Shown in pieces: positions 24,447 to 34,482 of a stretch of 64,000 bases of DNA. The notes under the pieces are model-generated. The model ran no database searches, had not been told where the DNA came from, and saw nothing but the letters and a program-made list of their open reading frames with translations. The position numbers and the translations under genes are program-made. This DNA comes from Saccharibacillus endophyticus (lineage in GTDB: Bacteria > Bacillota > Bacilli > Paenibacillales > Paenibacillaceae). Where the stretch lies: the NCBI RefSeq assembly GCF_013185185.1, contig NZ_JAAZWE010000002.1:248001-312000 (forward strand), in the 5' to 3' direction. The first letter of the stretch is position 1, and every line of letters starts with the position of its first letter.

Positions 24447-27107
24447 TTATTTGGATTTCGGGATCAGATCTTCTTGATTGGGCAAAACCGTCACGTTCAA
24501 TTTTCCGTTCGTCTCGTCCACCAGCAATTTGTCCCCGTCCTGCGCTTCTCCGGCGATGAGAGCGCGGGCGACGCGGGTTTCCAGGGTACGTTGGATAAAG
24601 CGTTTGAGCGGTCTTGCGCCGTAGACGGGATCGAAGCCTTCTTGGGCGATCAAGCCGGCGGCCCGGTCGGTTAGTTCCAGTTCGATTCGGCGTTCGGCCA
24701 AGCGGCTGCGAAGTTCTCCTGCGAGCTTGATGACGATTCGCTGAATTTCGGATAGGCCGAGCGGTCGGAACAGCACGATGTCGTCGACGCGGTTCAGGAA
24801 TTCGGGACGAAAATGGTTTCGCAATTCGCGCATGACCTGTTCACGCGCGGCCTCCGAGATTGCCGAGGAGATTCCGTCATTCGCCGACTCGCTTCCCTTA
24901 ACGGAGAATACCGAAGCCTCTGCGGTCAGATGCGCGGAGCCGATATTGGAAGTCATGATGACGATGGTGTTTTTGAAATTCACGACTCGTCCGCGCGAAT
25001 CGGTCAAGCGCCCGTCGTCAAGCAATTGCAGCAAAATATTGAACACGTCCGGATGCGCTTTTTCCACTTCGTCGAGCAGAATGACCGAATACGGCTGCCG
25101 TCTGACGGCTTCGGTCAATTGCCCGCCTTCTTCATAGCCGATATAACCGGGAGGGGCGCCGATCAGGCGCGAGACGCTGTGCTTTTCCATGTACTCGGAC
25201 ATATCGATGCGGATCATGTTTTCTTCGCGGTCGAACAGGGCTGCCGAAAGGGTCTTGGCCAGCTCCGTCTTCCCGACGCCGGTGGGGCCGAGGAACAGAA
25301 ACGAACCGATCGGGCGATGAGGATCCTTGATTCCGGCACGCGCGCGCAGCACGGCATCCGTCACCAGACTCACCGCTTCATCTTGACCGACTACGCGTTC
25401 GCGCAGAATGTCTTCGAGACGCAGCAATTTCTCCCGTTCGCCTTCGACCAGACGGCTGACCGGAATGCCTGTCCATTTTGACACGATATCCGAAATTTCT
25501 TCCTCCGTCACCGCTTCGCGCAGCATTCGATCTTCGCCGCTGCCGTGCGCTTCTTCTTCGGCCTGCTTCAATTCGCGTTCAAGCCCCGGGATAATGCCGT
25601 AGCTGAGTTCCGCCGACTTGTTCAGATCGTATTCCTCCTGCGCGTCCTCCAGATCCTTTCGCGCTTTCTCCAGGCTCCGCTGAAGCTCGCGAACGCGTTC
25701 GATCGACGCTTTTTCCCGATCCCAACGATCTTTCATCACCAGATGCTTTTCTTTAAGATCCGCAAGCTCGCGCTGCAAATGTTCCAGGCGTCGCAGGCTG
25801 GCAGGATCGGTTTCTTTGCGCAGCGCCGCTTCTTCGATTTCCATCTGCATCATGCGGCGCGTGACTTCGTCCATCTCGCCCGGCATGGAATCGATCTCGG
25901 TCCGGATCATGGCGCACGCTTCATCCACCAGATCGATTGCTTTGTCCGGCAGAAAACGGTCCGAGATATATCGATCCGACAGCACGCCGGCCGCGACCAG
26001 CGCGTTATCGTGAATTTTGACGCCGTGATGGACTTCGAACCGTTCCCGCAGGCCGCGCAATATCGAAATGGTATCTTCAACCCCAGGCTCGCCGACCAGC
26101 ACCTGCTGGAACCTGCGTTCAAGCGCGGGGTCTTTCTCGATATTCTCCCGGTACTCGTCCAATGTCGTCGCTCCGATGCAGTGAAGTTCGCCGCGCGCAA
26201 GCATCGGCTTCAGCATATTGCCCGCATCCATCGCGCCTTCGGACTTGCCCGCGCCGACGATCGTATGCACTTCGTCGATGAACAAAATGATCCGTCCGTC
26301 GGCTTCCTTGATCTCGCGCAGCACCGCTTGCAGCCGCTCTTCGAACTCTCCCCGATACTTCGCGCCCGCGACGAGCGAGCTCATATCGAGCGAAAAGATG
26401 GTTTTGTCCTTGAGCCCTTCCGGCACGTCGCGGCGCACGATGCGATGCGCCAGTCCTTCGACGATCGCCGTCTTGCCGACGCCCGGTTCGCCGATCAGTA
26501 CCGGATTGTTTTTCGTTTTGCGGGAAAGGATGCGAATGACCCGGCGAATCTCGGCATCGCGCCCGATTACGGGATCGATTCGGCCTGCGCGAACCTCCGA
26601 GACGAGATCACGGCCGTATTTTTCCAAAGCTTCATAGGTCGCTTCCGGCTCTCGCCCCGTTACCCGCTGGTTGCCTCGAATCTCTTTGAGCGCCTCCAGC
26701 AGCTTGCTCTGCGTAATCCCTTCCCCGCGCAGCAGTTCGCGTACGCCGCCGCGTTTGTCCTGATCAAAAGCAAGCAGGACGTGCTCAACCGCCGTAAACT
26801 CGTCGCGCATCTTCTCCGCTTCACGCTGCGCTTGCTCCAACACGGCAAGCAGATCGGCCGAGAAGTAAGGCTGAACGCCTCCGCTAACCCGGGCTTTCCG
26901 CCGCAGCAGTTCATCCGTTTTGCGACCCATGTTTTCTTGCGAAATATTCGCACGGCTCAGCAGCCGGGGCAGCAGGCCGTCTTTTTGCCTCAGCAGGGCT
27001 TTGAGCAGATGCGGGGTGTCGATCTCCTGATGACCGCTTGCCGCCGCAAGCGATTGCGCATCGGTGATCGCTTCTTCCAGCTTTTGCGTCAACCGATTAA
27101 AGTCCAT
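24447..27107 (-). CDS. clpB: ATP-dependent disaggregase ClpB
   Basis: 886 residues from [14 protein letters not shown], with AGGAG upstream; the frame opens 14 codons earlier without a site. Clp_N repeats come first (to about 145), then AAA-1 with GEPGVGKT and FIDEVHT, the coiled-coil M domain (about 400-525), and AAA-2 with GPTGVGKT and the pore loop [12 protein letters not shown]. It resolubilises aggregated proteins with DnaK/DnaJ. The presence of the M domain separates it from ClpA/ClpC. It forms a heat-shock-like unit with the J-domain gene 80 bases upstream. No CtsR or CIRCE site was seen. Confidence 0.97.
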   Translation of the reverse strand: MDFNRLTQKLEEAITDAQSLAAASGHQEIDTPHLLKALLRQKDGLLPRLLSRANISQENMGRKTDELLRRKARVSGGVQPYFSADLLAVLEQAQREAEKMRDEFTAVEHVLLAFDQDKRGGVRELLRGEGITQSKLLEALKEIRGNQRVTGREPEATYEALEKYGRDLVSEVRAGRIDPVIGRDAEIRRVIRILSRKTKNNPVLIGEPGVGKTAIVEGLAHRIVRRDVPEGLKDKTIFSLDMSSLVAGAKYRGEFEERLQAVLREIKEADGRIILFIDEVHTIVGAGKSEGAMDAGNMLKPMLARGELHCIGATTLDEYRENIEKDPALERRFQQVLVGEPGVEDTISILRGLRERFEVHHGVKIHDNALVAAGVLSDRYISDRFLPDKAIDLVDEACAMIRTEIDSMPGEMDEVTRRMMQMEIEEAALRKETDPASLRRLEHLQRELADLKEKHLVMKDRWDREKASIERVRELQRSLEKARKDLEDAQEEYDLNKSAELSYGIIPGLERELKQAEEEAHGSGEDRMLREAVTEEEISDIVSKWTGIPVSRLVEGEREKLLRLEDILRERVVGQDEAVSLVTDAVLRARAGIKDPHRPIGSFLFLGPTGVGKTELAKTLSAALFDREENMIRIDMSEYMEKHSVSRLIGAPPGYIGYEEGGQLTEAVRRQPYSVILLDEVEKAHPDVFNILLQLLDDGRLTDSRGRVVNFKNTIVIMTSNIGSAHLTAEASVFSVKGSESANDGISSAISEAAREQVMRELRNHFRPEFLNRVDDIVLFRPLGLSEIQRIVIKLAGELRSRLAERRIELELTDRAAGLIAQEGFDPVYGARPLKRFIQRTLETRVARALIAGEAQDGDKLLVDETNGKLNVTVLPNQEDLIPKSK

Positions 27108-27186
27108 TTTTTTCTCCTCCAGACAATCATAACGGCATTTTTCGTGCACGCTCCGTCACGCGTCATATTTTTCAACGAGTCCGATC

Positions 27187-28122
27187 TCAAGATTTTCGTT
27201 TGGTCAGCTGCGGATTAAATTTCGAGAGGGCTTCCAAACGGCGGTACAACTCTTCTTCTTCTTTCGACGGATCGGGAATCGCGATCTCGATCTCGGCAAA
27301 AAAGTCGCCGTACGTGCCGTCCGCTTTTTTCAGGCCGCGGCGCGGAATGCGCAGCCGCCGCCGAGCGGCGATTCCCCGCGGAATATTCATATTTACCGCG
27401 GCGCCGTCCGGCAGCACGATTCTCGCTTGTCCTCCGAGCGCGGCCTGCCAAGGAGCGATACGAAGCGCCGCGATCAGGTTTTCTTCCTCCAACGAGTAAA
27501 CAGCGTGCTCCGCGATCTTCAGCACGATCAACAGTTCTTCGCCGATCGCCAGGCCGTTGCTGCCGTTTCCGGTCATGCGGATGGTATTTCCGTTTCTGGA
27601 ACGCTCCGGCAGCCGCAATCCGATCTGTTTGCCGCCCAGCTCGATACGAACTTTTTCGCCCGCGTAAGCTTGTTCGAGCGTAACTTCGAGCGTCGATTGC
27701 GTCGGGCGGCGCGGACCCGCATCCGCCGCTGCCGAGCCGAAGCCGCCCGGAATTCCGCCCATGCCGCCCATGCGCTCGTTGAAAAACATATCGAAAATAT
27801 CTTCATGCTGAAGATCGTTGATCCAGTCGAAATTGCTCCCGCCGCCGAAGCCCGGTTCCTGCGAACCGGATGAACGCCCGCGCGCGGCTCCCCCGAATCC
27901 GGAAGCCGATCGGCGTCGCGAAGCATCGTAGTCGCGGCGCTTTTCCTCGCTGCCCAAAATCTCGTAAGCAGCCGCGATTTCTTTGAAGCGGGCTTCGGCT
28001 CCCTCCGCCTTGTTTACGTCGGGATGCCACTGTTTCGCCAATTTTTGATACGCTTTCTTGATTTCCGACTGGGAGGCGTTCGCGTCGACTCCGAGTACGT
28101 CGTAATGGTTTTTGTCCGGCAT
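27187..28122 (-). CDS. DnaJ-like co-chaperone, CbpA type (no zinc finger)
   Basis: 311 residues starting at the second ATG (28122); the first ATG abuts the GGGGGAGG site and is too close. The J domain occupies residues 4-70 with the HPD motif in QWHPDVNK. A Gly/Ser/Phe-rich linker follows, then the C-terminal substrate-binding beta domains (EVTLEQAYAGEKVRIELGG, LNMNIPRGI-like). The cysteine-rich zinc repeats of DnaJ are absent, so it resembles CbpA/DjlA-class B J proteins. Its position directly before clpB implies joint work in disaggregation. Confidence 0.88.
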   Translation of the reverse strand: MPDKNHYDVLGVDANASQSEIKKAYQKLAKQWHPDVNKAEGAEARFKEIAAAYEILGSEEKRRDYDASRRRSASGFGGAARGRSSGSQEPGFGGGSNFDWINDLQHEDIFDMFFNERMGGMGGIPGGFGSAAADAGPRRPTQSTLEVTLEQAYAGEKVRIELGGKQIGLRLPERSRNGNTIRMTGNGSNGLAIGEELLIVLKIAEHAVYSLEEENLIAALRIAPWQAALGGQARIVLPDGAAVNMNIPRGIAARRRLRIPRRGLKKADGTYGDFFAEIEIAIPDPSKEEEELYRRLEALSKFNPQLTKRKS

Positions 28123-28128
28123 GGCCAT

Positions 28129-28480
28129 CCTCCCCCTTACGGGCCGTGCAAAGCCCGTTTCTTCTATTATCCTTTACCCTGATTTCTTTTTATTTTATAT
28201 GAAGCCAGACAGGCTTGCACCTTTCTCTCATTACGTATCGGTTCGGTTTTTCGACGCAAAATATCGCAAACCCTTTCAAAAAAACGAAAAATGATGCCAG
28301 ATGGACATAAAAGCATCCATATGGTCATACATTTTCCGTTTTTTTCTTCATAATGACGTTTCGTTTTCGATCATTGGTTTAATTTAGATGGGGAAGAAAA
28401 TTCACTTCTTAACTTTTTGATCGCTATAAGGACATCCGTCATCCAGACTTGCACCACGATCGACACGAGGAGGAGTTCTT
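28129..28480. other. Divergent intergenic region with a hairpin
   Basis: No gene was seen. A hairpin at 28281-28342 pairs AAAACGAAAAATG and CCAGATGGA with TCCATATGG and CATTTTCCGTTTT, with a T run on the + strand and an A run on the other. It lies between divergent genes, where a terminator is not expected, so it may be a leader structure or a remnant. Promoters are not clear. Confidence 0.5.
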
Positions 28481-29536
28481 TTGAAAACTTATACATTACC
28501 CAGCATGAAAAAATGCGCTTCGTCGGCTTTGGTCTGCGGCATTCTCTTCAGCGGAACATTCTACGGTAACGCATTCACCCCTTCTACATACGCAGCTGCC
28601 GATTCTGTAAACGTTCAAGCTTCGCAGACCCACAGCATCGATTGGAATAAACCCGAGAAAATCGCGATGCTTCAAAAGTTGGCGATGAGTTCCTGGGCAG
28701 CCGGCGACTTTTACAGCGACCCGGACAATGCCCGTTATCAAGCCGTGAAAGCCGCTTCGGATCAATGTTACGCCCTGCTGCTCGATTCGACCTCTTCGAC
28801 CTCCAAACTCAATGCCGCCTCCGCCACCCTCGATTCCGCCCTTACTGCCTACATCGAAGAATACATTCGCGACGCTTCCCTTCTTGAACGGCAAACTTTC
28901 CAAATGGTCCGAATGCTGAATGATTCGATCGGAACGACTCCCGGAACGTATCCGCAGTCGGCCGCCGATCGCATGTTCACGATTATCGATCAGGCTCAGG
29001 CAGTCGCTTATGACGAGACGGCAACGGTGCAGCAGTTCAGGCAGGAATACCGCAACTATATCGACGGTGCCGCGGCGCTGCGCGACGCCATGCATTTCGA
29101 TCGCGCGGAAAAGCATGATGCGCTCGGCGTCAAACGTCAGGAAGCCGAGCAGTTGGCGGCCGGTCAAGCAAACGACGCGTACGTTCAAAAGCTGTTGAAC
29201 GATTTCTGCGCCCAAGCGAACGGGCTCGAATCCTTGTTGAACGGCACGTCCGGCCTGTTGGCCGTGGAAGCTGCCGAACGCAATGTGCAAACGACCTACG
29301 ACAAGCTTGCGGAAGCTGCGCTATTGTCCGATGAACTGGTCCAGGCACGCAAACTGCTCGATTCGCCGAAAGGCATCCGCGCGGGACAGTATCCGAGTTC
29401 GTCCTTCGGCGAGCTGCGCAAAGCGATCAACAAGTCCGCGTTGACGCTGTCCAGAACGTCCACGCAGGCTCAACTGAAAGAAGCGCGTACAACGCTCGCG
29501 GAAGCGGTCGTTCGATTCCAATCCACGTTACGTTGA
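28481..29536 (+). CDS. Secreted protein with FIVAR-like helical repeats
   Basis: 351 residues from a TTG with GAGGAGG upstream. Residues 1-38 form a signal peptide (KK, hydrophobic core, then TYAAADS). The rest is predicted all-helical, with repeats of the FIVAR kind: L..A..LL-x-GxYP..S...L..A...A, visible at about 133-185 (GTTPGTYPQSAADRM) and 285-350 (GIRAGQYPSSSFGELRKAIN). FIVAR modules occur in cell-surface and sugar-binding proteins. There is no sorting signal or membrane anchor, so it is probably released or wall-associated. It is monocistronic. Confidence 0.7.
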   Translation: MKTYTLPSMKKCASSALVCGILFSGTFYGNAFTPSTYAAADSVNVQASQTHSIDWNKPEKIAMLQKLAMSSWAAGDFYSDPDNARYQAVKAASDQCYALLLDSTSSTSKLNAASATLDSALTAYIEEYIRDASLLERQTFQMVRMLNDSIGTTPGTYPQSAADRMFTIIDQAQAVAYDETATVQQFRQEYRNYIDGAAALRDAMHFDRAEKHDALGVKRQEAEQLAAGQANDAYVQKLLNDFCAQANGLESLLNGTSGLLAVEAAERNVQTTYDKLAEAALLSDELVQARKLLDSPKGIRAGQYPSSSFGELRKAINKSALTLSRTSTQAQLKEARTTLAEAVVRFQSTLR

Positions 29537-29552
29537 GGGGGAGATGCTTTTC

Positions 29553-29680
29553 GATAAGGGAAGCGGGGAGCGCTGCGGGAAAAATTCGTTCAAAACGCTG
29601 TCTCACGCAGAAAGCTTGCAGCTTTCCGCGTTCAAAGGCGTTTTTCACTGAATTTCTCCCTTCGCTTTCGCTTCTTTTAT
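29553..29680 (+). repeat. Palindromic intergenic element, copy 4
   Basis: Read on the + strand: GATAAGGGAAGCGGGGAGCG, CTGCGGGAAAAATTCG, ACGCTGTCTCAC, a hairpin GCAGAAAGC-ttgca-GCTTTCCGC, GTTCAAAGGCGT, CTGAATTTCTCCC, then CGCTTCTTTTATC closing the outer stem. The module order equals copies 2 and 3. It starts 17 bases after the FIVAR-like gene's stop codon. Confidence 0.78.
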
Positions 29681-29716
29681 CAAAGCAGGGCTTTGGTGGG
29701 TTAGTTTTATAGACAT

Positions 29717-29745
29717 AAAAAGACACCGTTGCCGGTGTCTTTTTA
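29717..29745. terminator. Bidirectional terminator
   Basis: AAAAAGACACC and GGTGTCTTTTT around a 6-nt loop, between the convergent FIVAR-like gene and hsp20. Confidence 0.9.
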
Positions 29746-29757
29746 TGTTCGCGAAAA

Positions 29758-30201
29758 TCAATCTTCGCTTTCGATCAGGATTCGTTTGCTGCCCGGGCTG
29801 TCTTTTTTCGGGATGTCGAGTTTGAGCACGCCGTCTTTCAGCAGGGCGCGGATCCCTTCTCGGTCGGCGTCTTCCAGATAGAAACGGCGGACGAATTCGC
29901 CGTAGCGGCGTTCGCTTAAAATAATTCGGCGCGTATCGTCTTGAAGCTTTCCGTCTCGACGGACGGCACGGATCGTCAGATAAGAAGCAGTATAATCGAT
30001 ATCGATGTCTTCTTTGTCGAAACCGGGAAGCTCCGCTTCAAGATAGTACCTGCCGTCTTGTTCATAAATGTCGGTCCGGAACGATAAGGCGCGTTCCCGG
30101 AACTTGTCCGCAAAATCCTCGCTGAACGTGCCTCCGAAAGCTTTTGCCATTTGATCGAAAATTTCTTCCGCGTGTCTGCCGAATGGTCCTTGTTGGAACA
30201 T
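29758..30201 (-). CDS. Hsp20/alpha-crystallin small heat-shock protein
   Basis: 147 residues. The alpha-crystallin domain spans about residues 40-140, with RTDIYEQDGRYYLEAELPGF at its start and the ending motif ALLKDGVLKLDIPKK (the A-x-x-x-n-G-V-L signature). A short N-terminal arm precedes it, and the C-terminal tail KRILIESED supplies the I-x-I/V anchor. It binds unfolding proteins without ATP and hands them to DnaK/ClpB, whose clpB gene is 2.7 kb away. Confidence 0.93.
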   Translation of the reverse strand: MFQQGPFGRHAEEIFDQMAKAFGGTFSEDFADKFRERALSFRTDIYEQDGRYYLEAELPGFDKEDIDIDYTASYLTIRAVRRDGKLQDDTRRIILSERRYGEFVRRFYLEDADREGIRALLKDGVLKLDIPKKDSPGSKRILIESED

Positions 30202-30366
30202 TTTCCATTCTCCTCTCGAAATCGGGTGTCGATGAAGCAGGCGTCTGAGTTCTTCGGAACAATTCGCAAAACCGGTCAGGAGCTTTTTGGCTCCGACAAC
30301 CGATCTTGTACGTATCTATACGACCGCACAAGCATTTTTATTCGTGTTTTCCATAATTATTTTTAT

Positions 30367-30861
30367 TTATTTCGACTTTACGCTCGGCCGTTCGAAATCC
30401 GTGCGCAGTTTTTTGGAAAATCCGATCGAGCCCGAATCATAGTCGCGGCTTCGATAAAAAATATGGGCCTTGCTTCGTTCTTCCCTTATCCCGCTGTTCA
30501 GGCGCATGTAAGAAGCGTTCCGGTCCCTAGCCCAATCTTCGGCTTCGGCCAACAAACGTCCGCCGATCCCGCTTCCGCGTTCTTGCTCCGCCACCACGAG
30601 CGCCATGACGCGGACTTCGCAGGTCGGCTGAAGCAGCGCCTTTTCGCTATGGAAAGCGATCATGCCGATCAATTTCCCGTCCCGCTCCGCGACCCGTATC
30701 GCATAATCTTCGCGGCCGCGCAAAGCGGTCAACCGCAGAGACAGCTCTTCCTCCGAAACCGGATAACCCAGCTGGCCGAACAATTCGATCAATCGACCTG
30801 CATCCCCTTCGATCTCGTCTCGAATCGCATAATCCGCACGACCGCTCGCCTTTTGGTCCAT
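30367..30861 (-). CDS. GNAT-family N-acetyltransferase
   Basis: 164 residues. ALVVAEQERGSGIGGRLLAE is acetyl-CoA motif A, preceded by a beta strand VRVMALVV, and the late HIFYRSRDYDSGS is motif B. The substrate is unknown. It starts 4 bases after the stop of the APH-like kinase gene, so the two are co-translated. Confidence 0.88.
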   Translation of the reverse strand: MDQKASGRADYAIRDEIEGDAGRLIELFGQLGYPVSEEELSLRLTALRGREDYAIRVAERDGKLIGMIAFHSEKALLQPTCEVRVMALVVAEQERGSGIGGRLLAEAEDWARDRNASYMRLNSGIREERSKAHIFYRSRDYDSGSIGFSKKLRTDFERPSVKSK

Positions 30862-30865
30862 TACA

Positions 30866-31783
30866 TCAGCCTCCTTTTGAATTTAACAAAACCGCGAACG
30901 CTTCATGCTGCTGCATGACATGATTGGCGTATCGGGCCGTTTCGGCGTTCAACCCGTTCTTTTTCAAGATCGCCGCGGCTCCCCGCATATTCCATAGTCG
31001 GATCTGCCGTGCCAAAACATTAGGTTCGAAGCTTTCCGCATGGATATCATAGACGCGGATGCAAGACGTCAGGCGATCTTCGGCCCCTTGGTCCCAAACG
31101 TTCAACGTCGAAGCCAATAGCGAGCCCAGATCGAACAGCGGATTACCGTGCCTAAGTTCGCCGAAATCGATAATGCGTACGCCGTTCGAGCCGAACACCA
31201 GATTCCAAACGCCCAAGTCGCCGTGAATCGGAACGGACGGCATCAAATTTTCGGATTCGATCAGGCAGGCCTCTATATCGCGAGCCATTCGCCGGATCAA
31301 AGGTTTATATTCGGCATCCATCCTTGCATGTTCGGACAAGAAAGAAGACCATGTCCGTTCCAGATCGAATCGGTCCGCCTGCGCTTCCAGTCCTTCCCCT
31401 CTCAACGCCGCGTGCATCAGGCCGACCTTTGCTCCAAGCTCCGCGTAATCGGGTACCGTCGGCCTATTCGGCAAAGGTTCGATCCAACGCTGCATATTGT
31501 AATATCCGTCCGGACTATGCATCCAGCCCGATCCGTCTGCGAGTGTCATGATCTCCGGACAAACGTCCAGTCCTTTTAAGGCTTGAGAAACGCGATGCTC
31601 GTTTCGGGCTTGGGCGATGCCGGACAACTTGCGCAGTACGTAAAAACCGTTTTCCGTATCCAATCGCCTGGCGTTTGACGTCATGCCGCCATTGATCCGG
31701 TTTTCCTTAAGCAGCCTGCCGATTCCGAATGCTTCCGCGGCACGGATCGCTTCCCGGCTGAAGTTTTTTTCGAACTTCTCCAT
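30866..31783 (-). CDS. Aminoglycoside-phosphotransferase-like kinase
   Basis: 305 residues from the ATG at 31783; an ATG seven codons earlier overlaps the ribosome site AAAGGCGG. The protein-kinase-like fold is recognisable by FYVLRKLSG (ATP Lys region), the catalytic loop VPIHGDLGVWNLVF (H-G-D-x-x-x-x-N) and the metal-binding IIDFGELRHGNPLFDLG (D-F-G). Members phosphorylate small molecules (aminoglycosides, choline, homoserine, spore-coat related). The substrate here is unknown. It heads an operon with a GNAT gene, a pairing seen in self-protection cassettes, but this is only suggestive. Confidence 0.85.
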   Translation of the reverse strand: MEKFEKNFSREAIRAAEAFGIGRLLKENRINGGMTSNARRLDTENGFYVLRKLSGIAQARNEHRVSQALKGLDVCPEIMTLADGSGWMHSPDGYYNMQRWIEPLPNRPTVPDYAELGAKVGLMHAALRGEGLEAQADRFDLERTWSSFLSEHARMDAEYKPLIRRMARDIEACLIESENLMPSVPIHGDLGVWNLVFGSNGVRIIDFGELRHGNPLFDLGSLLASTLNVWDQGAEDRLTSCIRVYDIHAESFEPNVLARQIRLWNMRGAAAILKKNGLNAETARYANHVMQQHEAFAVLLNSKGG

Positions 31784-31815
31784 TTTTTGTCCGCCTTTCC
31801 GCATACAGCTTAACC

Positions 31816-31850
31816 GAAAAAAAAGCGCGCGGCCATGACCGCGCGCTTTC
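31816..31850 (-). terminator. Terminator after the GNAT gene at 31880
   Basis: AAAGCGCGCGG and CCGCGCGCTTT form an 11-bp stem with a T run on the minus strand. Confidence 0.88.
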
Positions 31851-31879
31851 GATATTTCGGCTTTCCTGGTTTATTCGCG

Positions 31880-32389
31880 TTACAAGAAGGAACCCCTTTG
31901 CTGCGCGCTTTCGAATGAAAGCTTAAGCTCCATCGGAACCGAGCAAGCCGTATAACCGTTTTTCGAATAAAAATCTTCGCCGCGTCCGCTGGGCCAAACG
32001 ACGATAAAGTCGTGCTCCAACTCGCGCGACCATTGCTCGATGACCTGCGTCAGACGAGTTCCGATGCCCAGTCCGCGATGCCGGGGACGGGTATAGACAT
32101 TCGTCATGTAGATAAACGGCTTGGTCGCTTTTCCCGGTCTCGGCACTTTGCGAATCATTTCCAGATAGGCATGGGCGACAATCTCGCTGCCGTATTCGGC
32201 TACCCAGACGACCCAGTTTTCCGAACCGATCGCTTCTTCCAAAAACTCGTGCATCTCGTCGGTATAATCCCGCTTCTGCTCGTCCGTTACTGTCAATTCC
32301 GGATGATCCTCCAGCGTATAATCGTATCGCATTTCGGCCAACTGCACGATATCGTCAGACCCGGCCGTACGCATAATCAACTCGCTCAT
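31880..32389 (-). CDS. GNAT-family N-acetyltransferase
   Basis: 169 residues from MSELIMRTAGSDDIVQLAEM, with GGGAG upstream. MTNVYTRPRHRGLGIGTRLT is motif A (R-x-x-G-x-G). WPSGRGEDFYSKNGYTAC is the C-terminal motif B with the FYxKNGF-type sequence. Function beyond acetyl transfer is unknown. It is monocistronic and has its own terminator. Confidence 0.87.
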   Translation of the reverse strand: MSELIMRTAGSDDIVQLAEMRYDYTLEDHPELTVTDEQKRDYTDEMHEFLEEAIGSENWVVWVAEYGSEIVAHAYLEMIRKVPRPGKATKPFIYMTNVYTRPRHRGLGIGTRLTQVIEQWSRELEHDFIVVWPSGRGEDFYSKNGYTACSVPMELKLSFESAQQRGSFL

Positions 32390-32524
32390 CCTAATCCGCT
32401 CCCGTCTGTTATGGGTTGCCCGCCGAAGGCGCAATCGGACCATCAGCCCTTTTTATTCTACTAAAATTCCAGTCATTAGGCAAAAAGGATTCGCATGGAG
32501 AAAGGTTTCGGCTTCATTGCGGAT

Positions 32525-33781
32525 CTATTCGTAACGCAGTGCGTCGATCGGATTCAATTTGGCTGCCTTGTTTGCCGGGTAGTAACCGAAAAAGATTCCG
32601 ATGAACATCGAAAATAATACGGTTCCCACGATGATATACGGAGACAAGACGAATTCTGCACCCATCAGCTTGGAACCGATAAAGCCGAGAATCAAGCCCA
32701 ACGTAATTCCGATCAAGCCCCCCGTCACGGACAGAAATACCGCCTCCGCCACGAATTGCGTGCGAATATGGGCATCTTTGGCTCCCAAGGCTTTACGCAC
32801 GCCGATCTCGTGCGTCCGCTCCGTTACGGAAACCAGCATGATATTCATGACGCCGATCCCTCCGACGATCAGAGCGATGCCGGCAACTGCCGCGACCGCG
32901 AGCGATAAAGTTTTCATCATCGAATTGGTCGATTCCAGCTCGCTTTTCATATTGTAGGCATACGATTCCCATTCTTTGTTCTTCTCGTACATCTTGCTTA
33001 AGTAGACGCTGATCTTATCCGTAAAGACGGTCAGATCCGTACCCGTGCGGGGAACAACCGTTAACGAAGTAAATCCCTTGTACTGCGAATCTTTTTTAGC
33101 GGTGCTGACCGGGATATAACTGCTTGTCTCCAGGTCTTTATCGGATGCCATCGCGCCCATTCCGGACGGCTGGGCATACTGATAGACGCCGATGATCGTG
33201 AATTGCTTAATCGCTTTATCCGTGTAAATGATCATATTATTGCCGATCGCCGCTTTATTCGATCCGTATAGCGCATCCGCGGTACGATCGGATACCACAA
33301 TGACGTTACGCGTTCCCTTGATATCCGTATCGCTGACGTAACGCCCTTCCGCCATTTTGACCTTGTTGGCTTTGGCATAACCTGCGTTGACGCCGCTTAT
33401 CGAGACGTTGCTGTATTTGCGGGCTAGTTTGGCTTTCCCGCGTCCCGCATCTTCGGATAAGGAAAGGGTCTCGATCTCCGGAAAACGACTCAGCATCGCG
33501 TCGATTTGCTCATTGGAGATTCGATCGGAGTCTTTGGGTACTTTTGCCGCTGCCGCGCTGAATTCCCCGCTTATTTCTTCCGCCCGCATTTGCATGCCGA
33601 TCGATACGTTATTGATGCCGAACTCCGCGAATTGATTCGTGACCGACGAAGTCATCGCATTGCCTACGGAAATAACGGCAATGACGGACGAAATCCCGAT
33701 GATGATCCCCAGCATGGTGAGAAACGAACGCATTTTGTTGGCGCGCAGACTTTCCAGGGAAAGCAAAAGATTTTCAATCAT
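32525..33781 (-). CDS. ABC transporter permease, MacB/FtsX type (YknZ-like)
   Basis: 418 residues. One N-terminal membrane helix (MLGIIIGISSVIAVISVGNA) is followed by a large extracytoplasmic MacB-PCD domain (about 45-280) and three C-terminal helices of the FtsX domain (TERTHEIGVRKALGAKD is the hallmark cytoplasmic loop). It couples to the ATPase encoded upstream, whose stop overlaps its start by 4 bases. Homologous YknZ works with YknX and YknY in toxin protection in B. subtilis. Confidence 0.9.
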   Translation of the reverse strand: MIENLLLSLESLRANKMRSFLTMLGIIIGISSVIAVISVGNAMTSSVTNQFAEFGINNVSIGMQMRAEEISGEFSAAAAKVPKDSDRISNEQIDAMLSRFPEIETLSLSEDAGRGKAKLARKYSNVSISGVNAGYAKANKVKMAEGRYVSDTDIKGTRNVIVVSDRTADALYGSNKAAIGNNMIIYTDKAIKQFTIIGVYQYAQPSGMGAMASDKDLETSSYIPVSTAKKDSQYKGFTSLTVVPRTGTDLTVFTDKISVYLSKMYEKNKEWESYAYNMKSELESTNSMMKTLSLAVAAVAGIALIVGGIGVMNIMLVSVTERTHEIGVRKALGAKDAHIRTQFVAEAVFLSVTGGLIGITLGLILGFIGSKLMGAEFVLSPYIIVGTVLFSMFIGIFFGYYPANKAAKLNPIDALRYE

Positions 33782-34482
33782 GAAAGGGTGCCTCCCCTAT
33801 TCGACCCGGCCTTGTCCGAAACAATCCGTCCGTCTTTGACGGTCACCACGCGCGGACACAGCTCTGCCAATTCGGTCGAGTGCGTGATGAACAAAATGGT
33901 CTTTTTCTCTTCCCGGTGAATGCGCAAGAAGATCTCCATGACCAGATTGCCCGTTTTGGAATCCAAAGCTCCCGTAGGTTCATCGGCCAAAATAATATCG
34001 GGATTGTTCGCCAGCGCACGCGCAATAGCGACCCGCTGCTTTTGACCGCCGGACAACTCATTCGGTTGGTGATCCATCCGTTCGTCCATGCCCATCATGG
34101 CGAGCAATTCTTTGGCGCGACGGCTGCGCTCGGCCGGCTTGACGCCTGCATACACCATCGGCAGCTCGACGTTTTTCAAAGCGCTGTTGCGCGGGATCAG
34201 ATTGAACGATTGAAAAACAAACCCGATCTTCCGATTCCGAATCTGTGCCAATTCATCCCGGTTCATCCGCTGGATCGGAGTGCCGCCTAACTCATACTCT
34301 CCGCTGCTCGGTTGATCCAACGCCCCGATAATATTCATCAGCGTGGATTTGCCCGAACCGGATTGTCCGACGATCGCGACAAACTCTCCGGAAGCAATGT
34401 GCAAATCAATCCCGTCAAGCACCGTAATTTCGTTAGGCGTGCCCGCGAAATAGCGCTTGACCACATTACGGATCTCAATCAT
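33778..34482 (-). CDS. ABC transporter ATP-binding protein, MacB/LolD type (YknY-like)
   Basis: 234 residues. Walker A GQSGSGKS, signature LSGGQKQR, Walker B IILADEPTGALD and H-loop FITHSTE are all intact. The EPTGALDSKTG sequence is typical of the LolD/MacB group of mechanotransmission ABC systems. It is flanked by overlapping genes for the adaptor (8 bases) and permease (4 bases), a strict three-gene operon. Confidence 0.93.
   Translation of the reverse strand: MIEIRNVVKRYFAGTPNEITVLDGIDLHIASGEFVAIVGQSGSGKSTLMNIIGALDQPSSGEYELGGTPIQRMNRDELAQIRNRKIGFVFQSFNLIPRNSALKNVELPMVYAGVKPAERSRRAKELLAMMGMDERMDHQPNELSGGQKQRVAIARALANNPDIILADEPTGALDSKTGNLVMEIFLRIHREEKKTILFITHSTELAELCPRVVTVKDGRIVSDKAGSNRGGTLS

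Noticed and set aside
28281..28480. CIRCE or CtsR operator before the cbpA-clpB unit
   Set aside because: No TTAGCACTC-N9-GAGTGCTAA or GGTCAAA tandem heptads could be found; regulation is left open.
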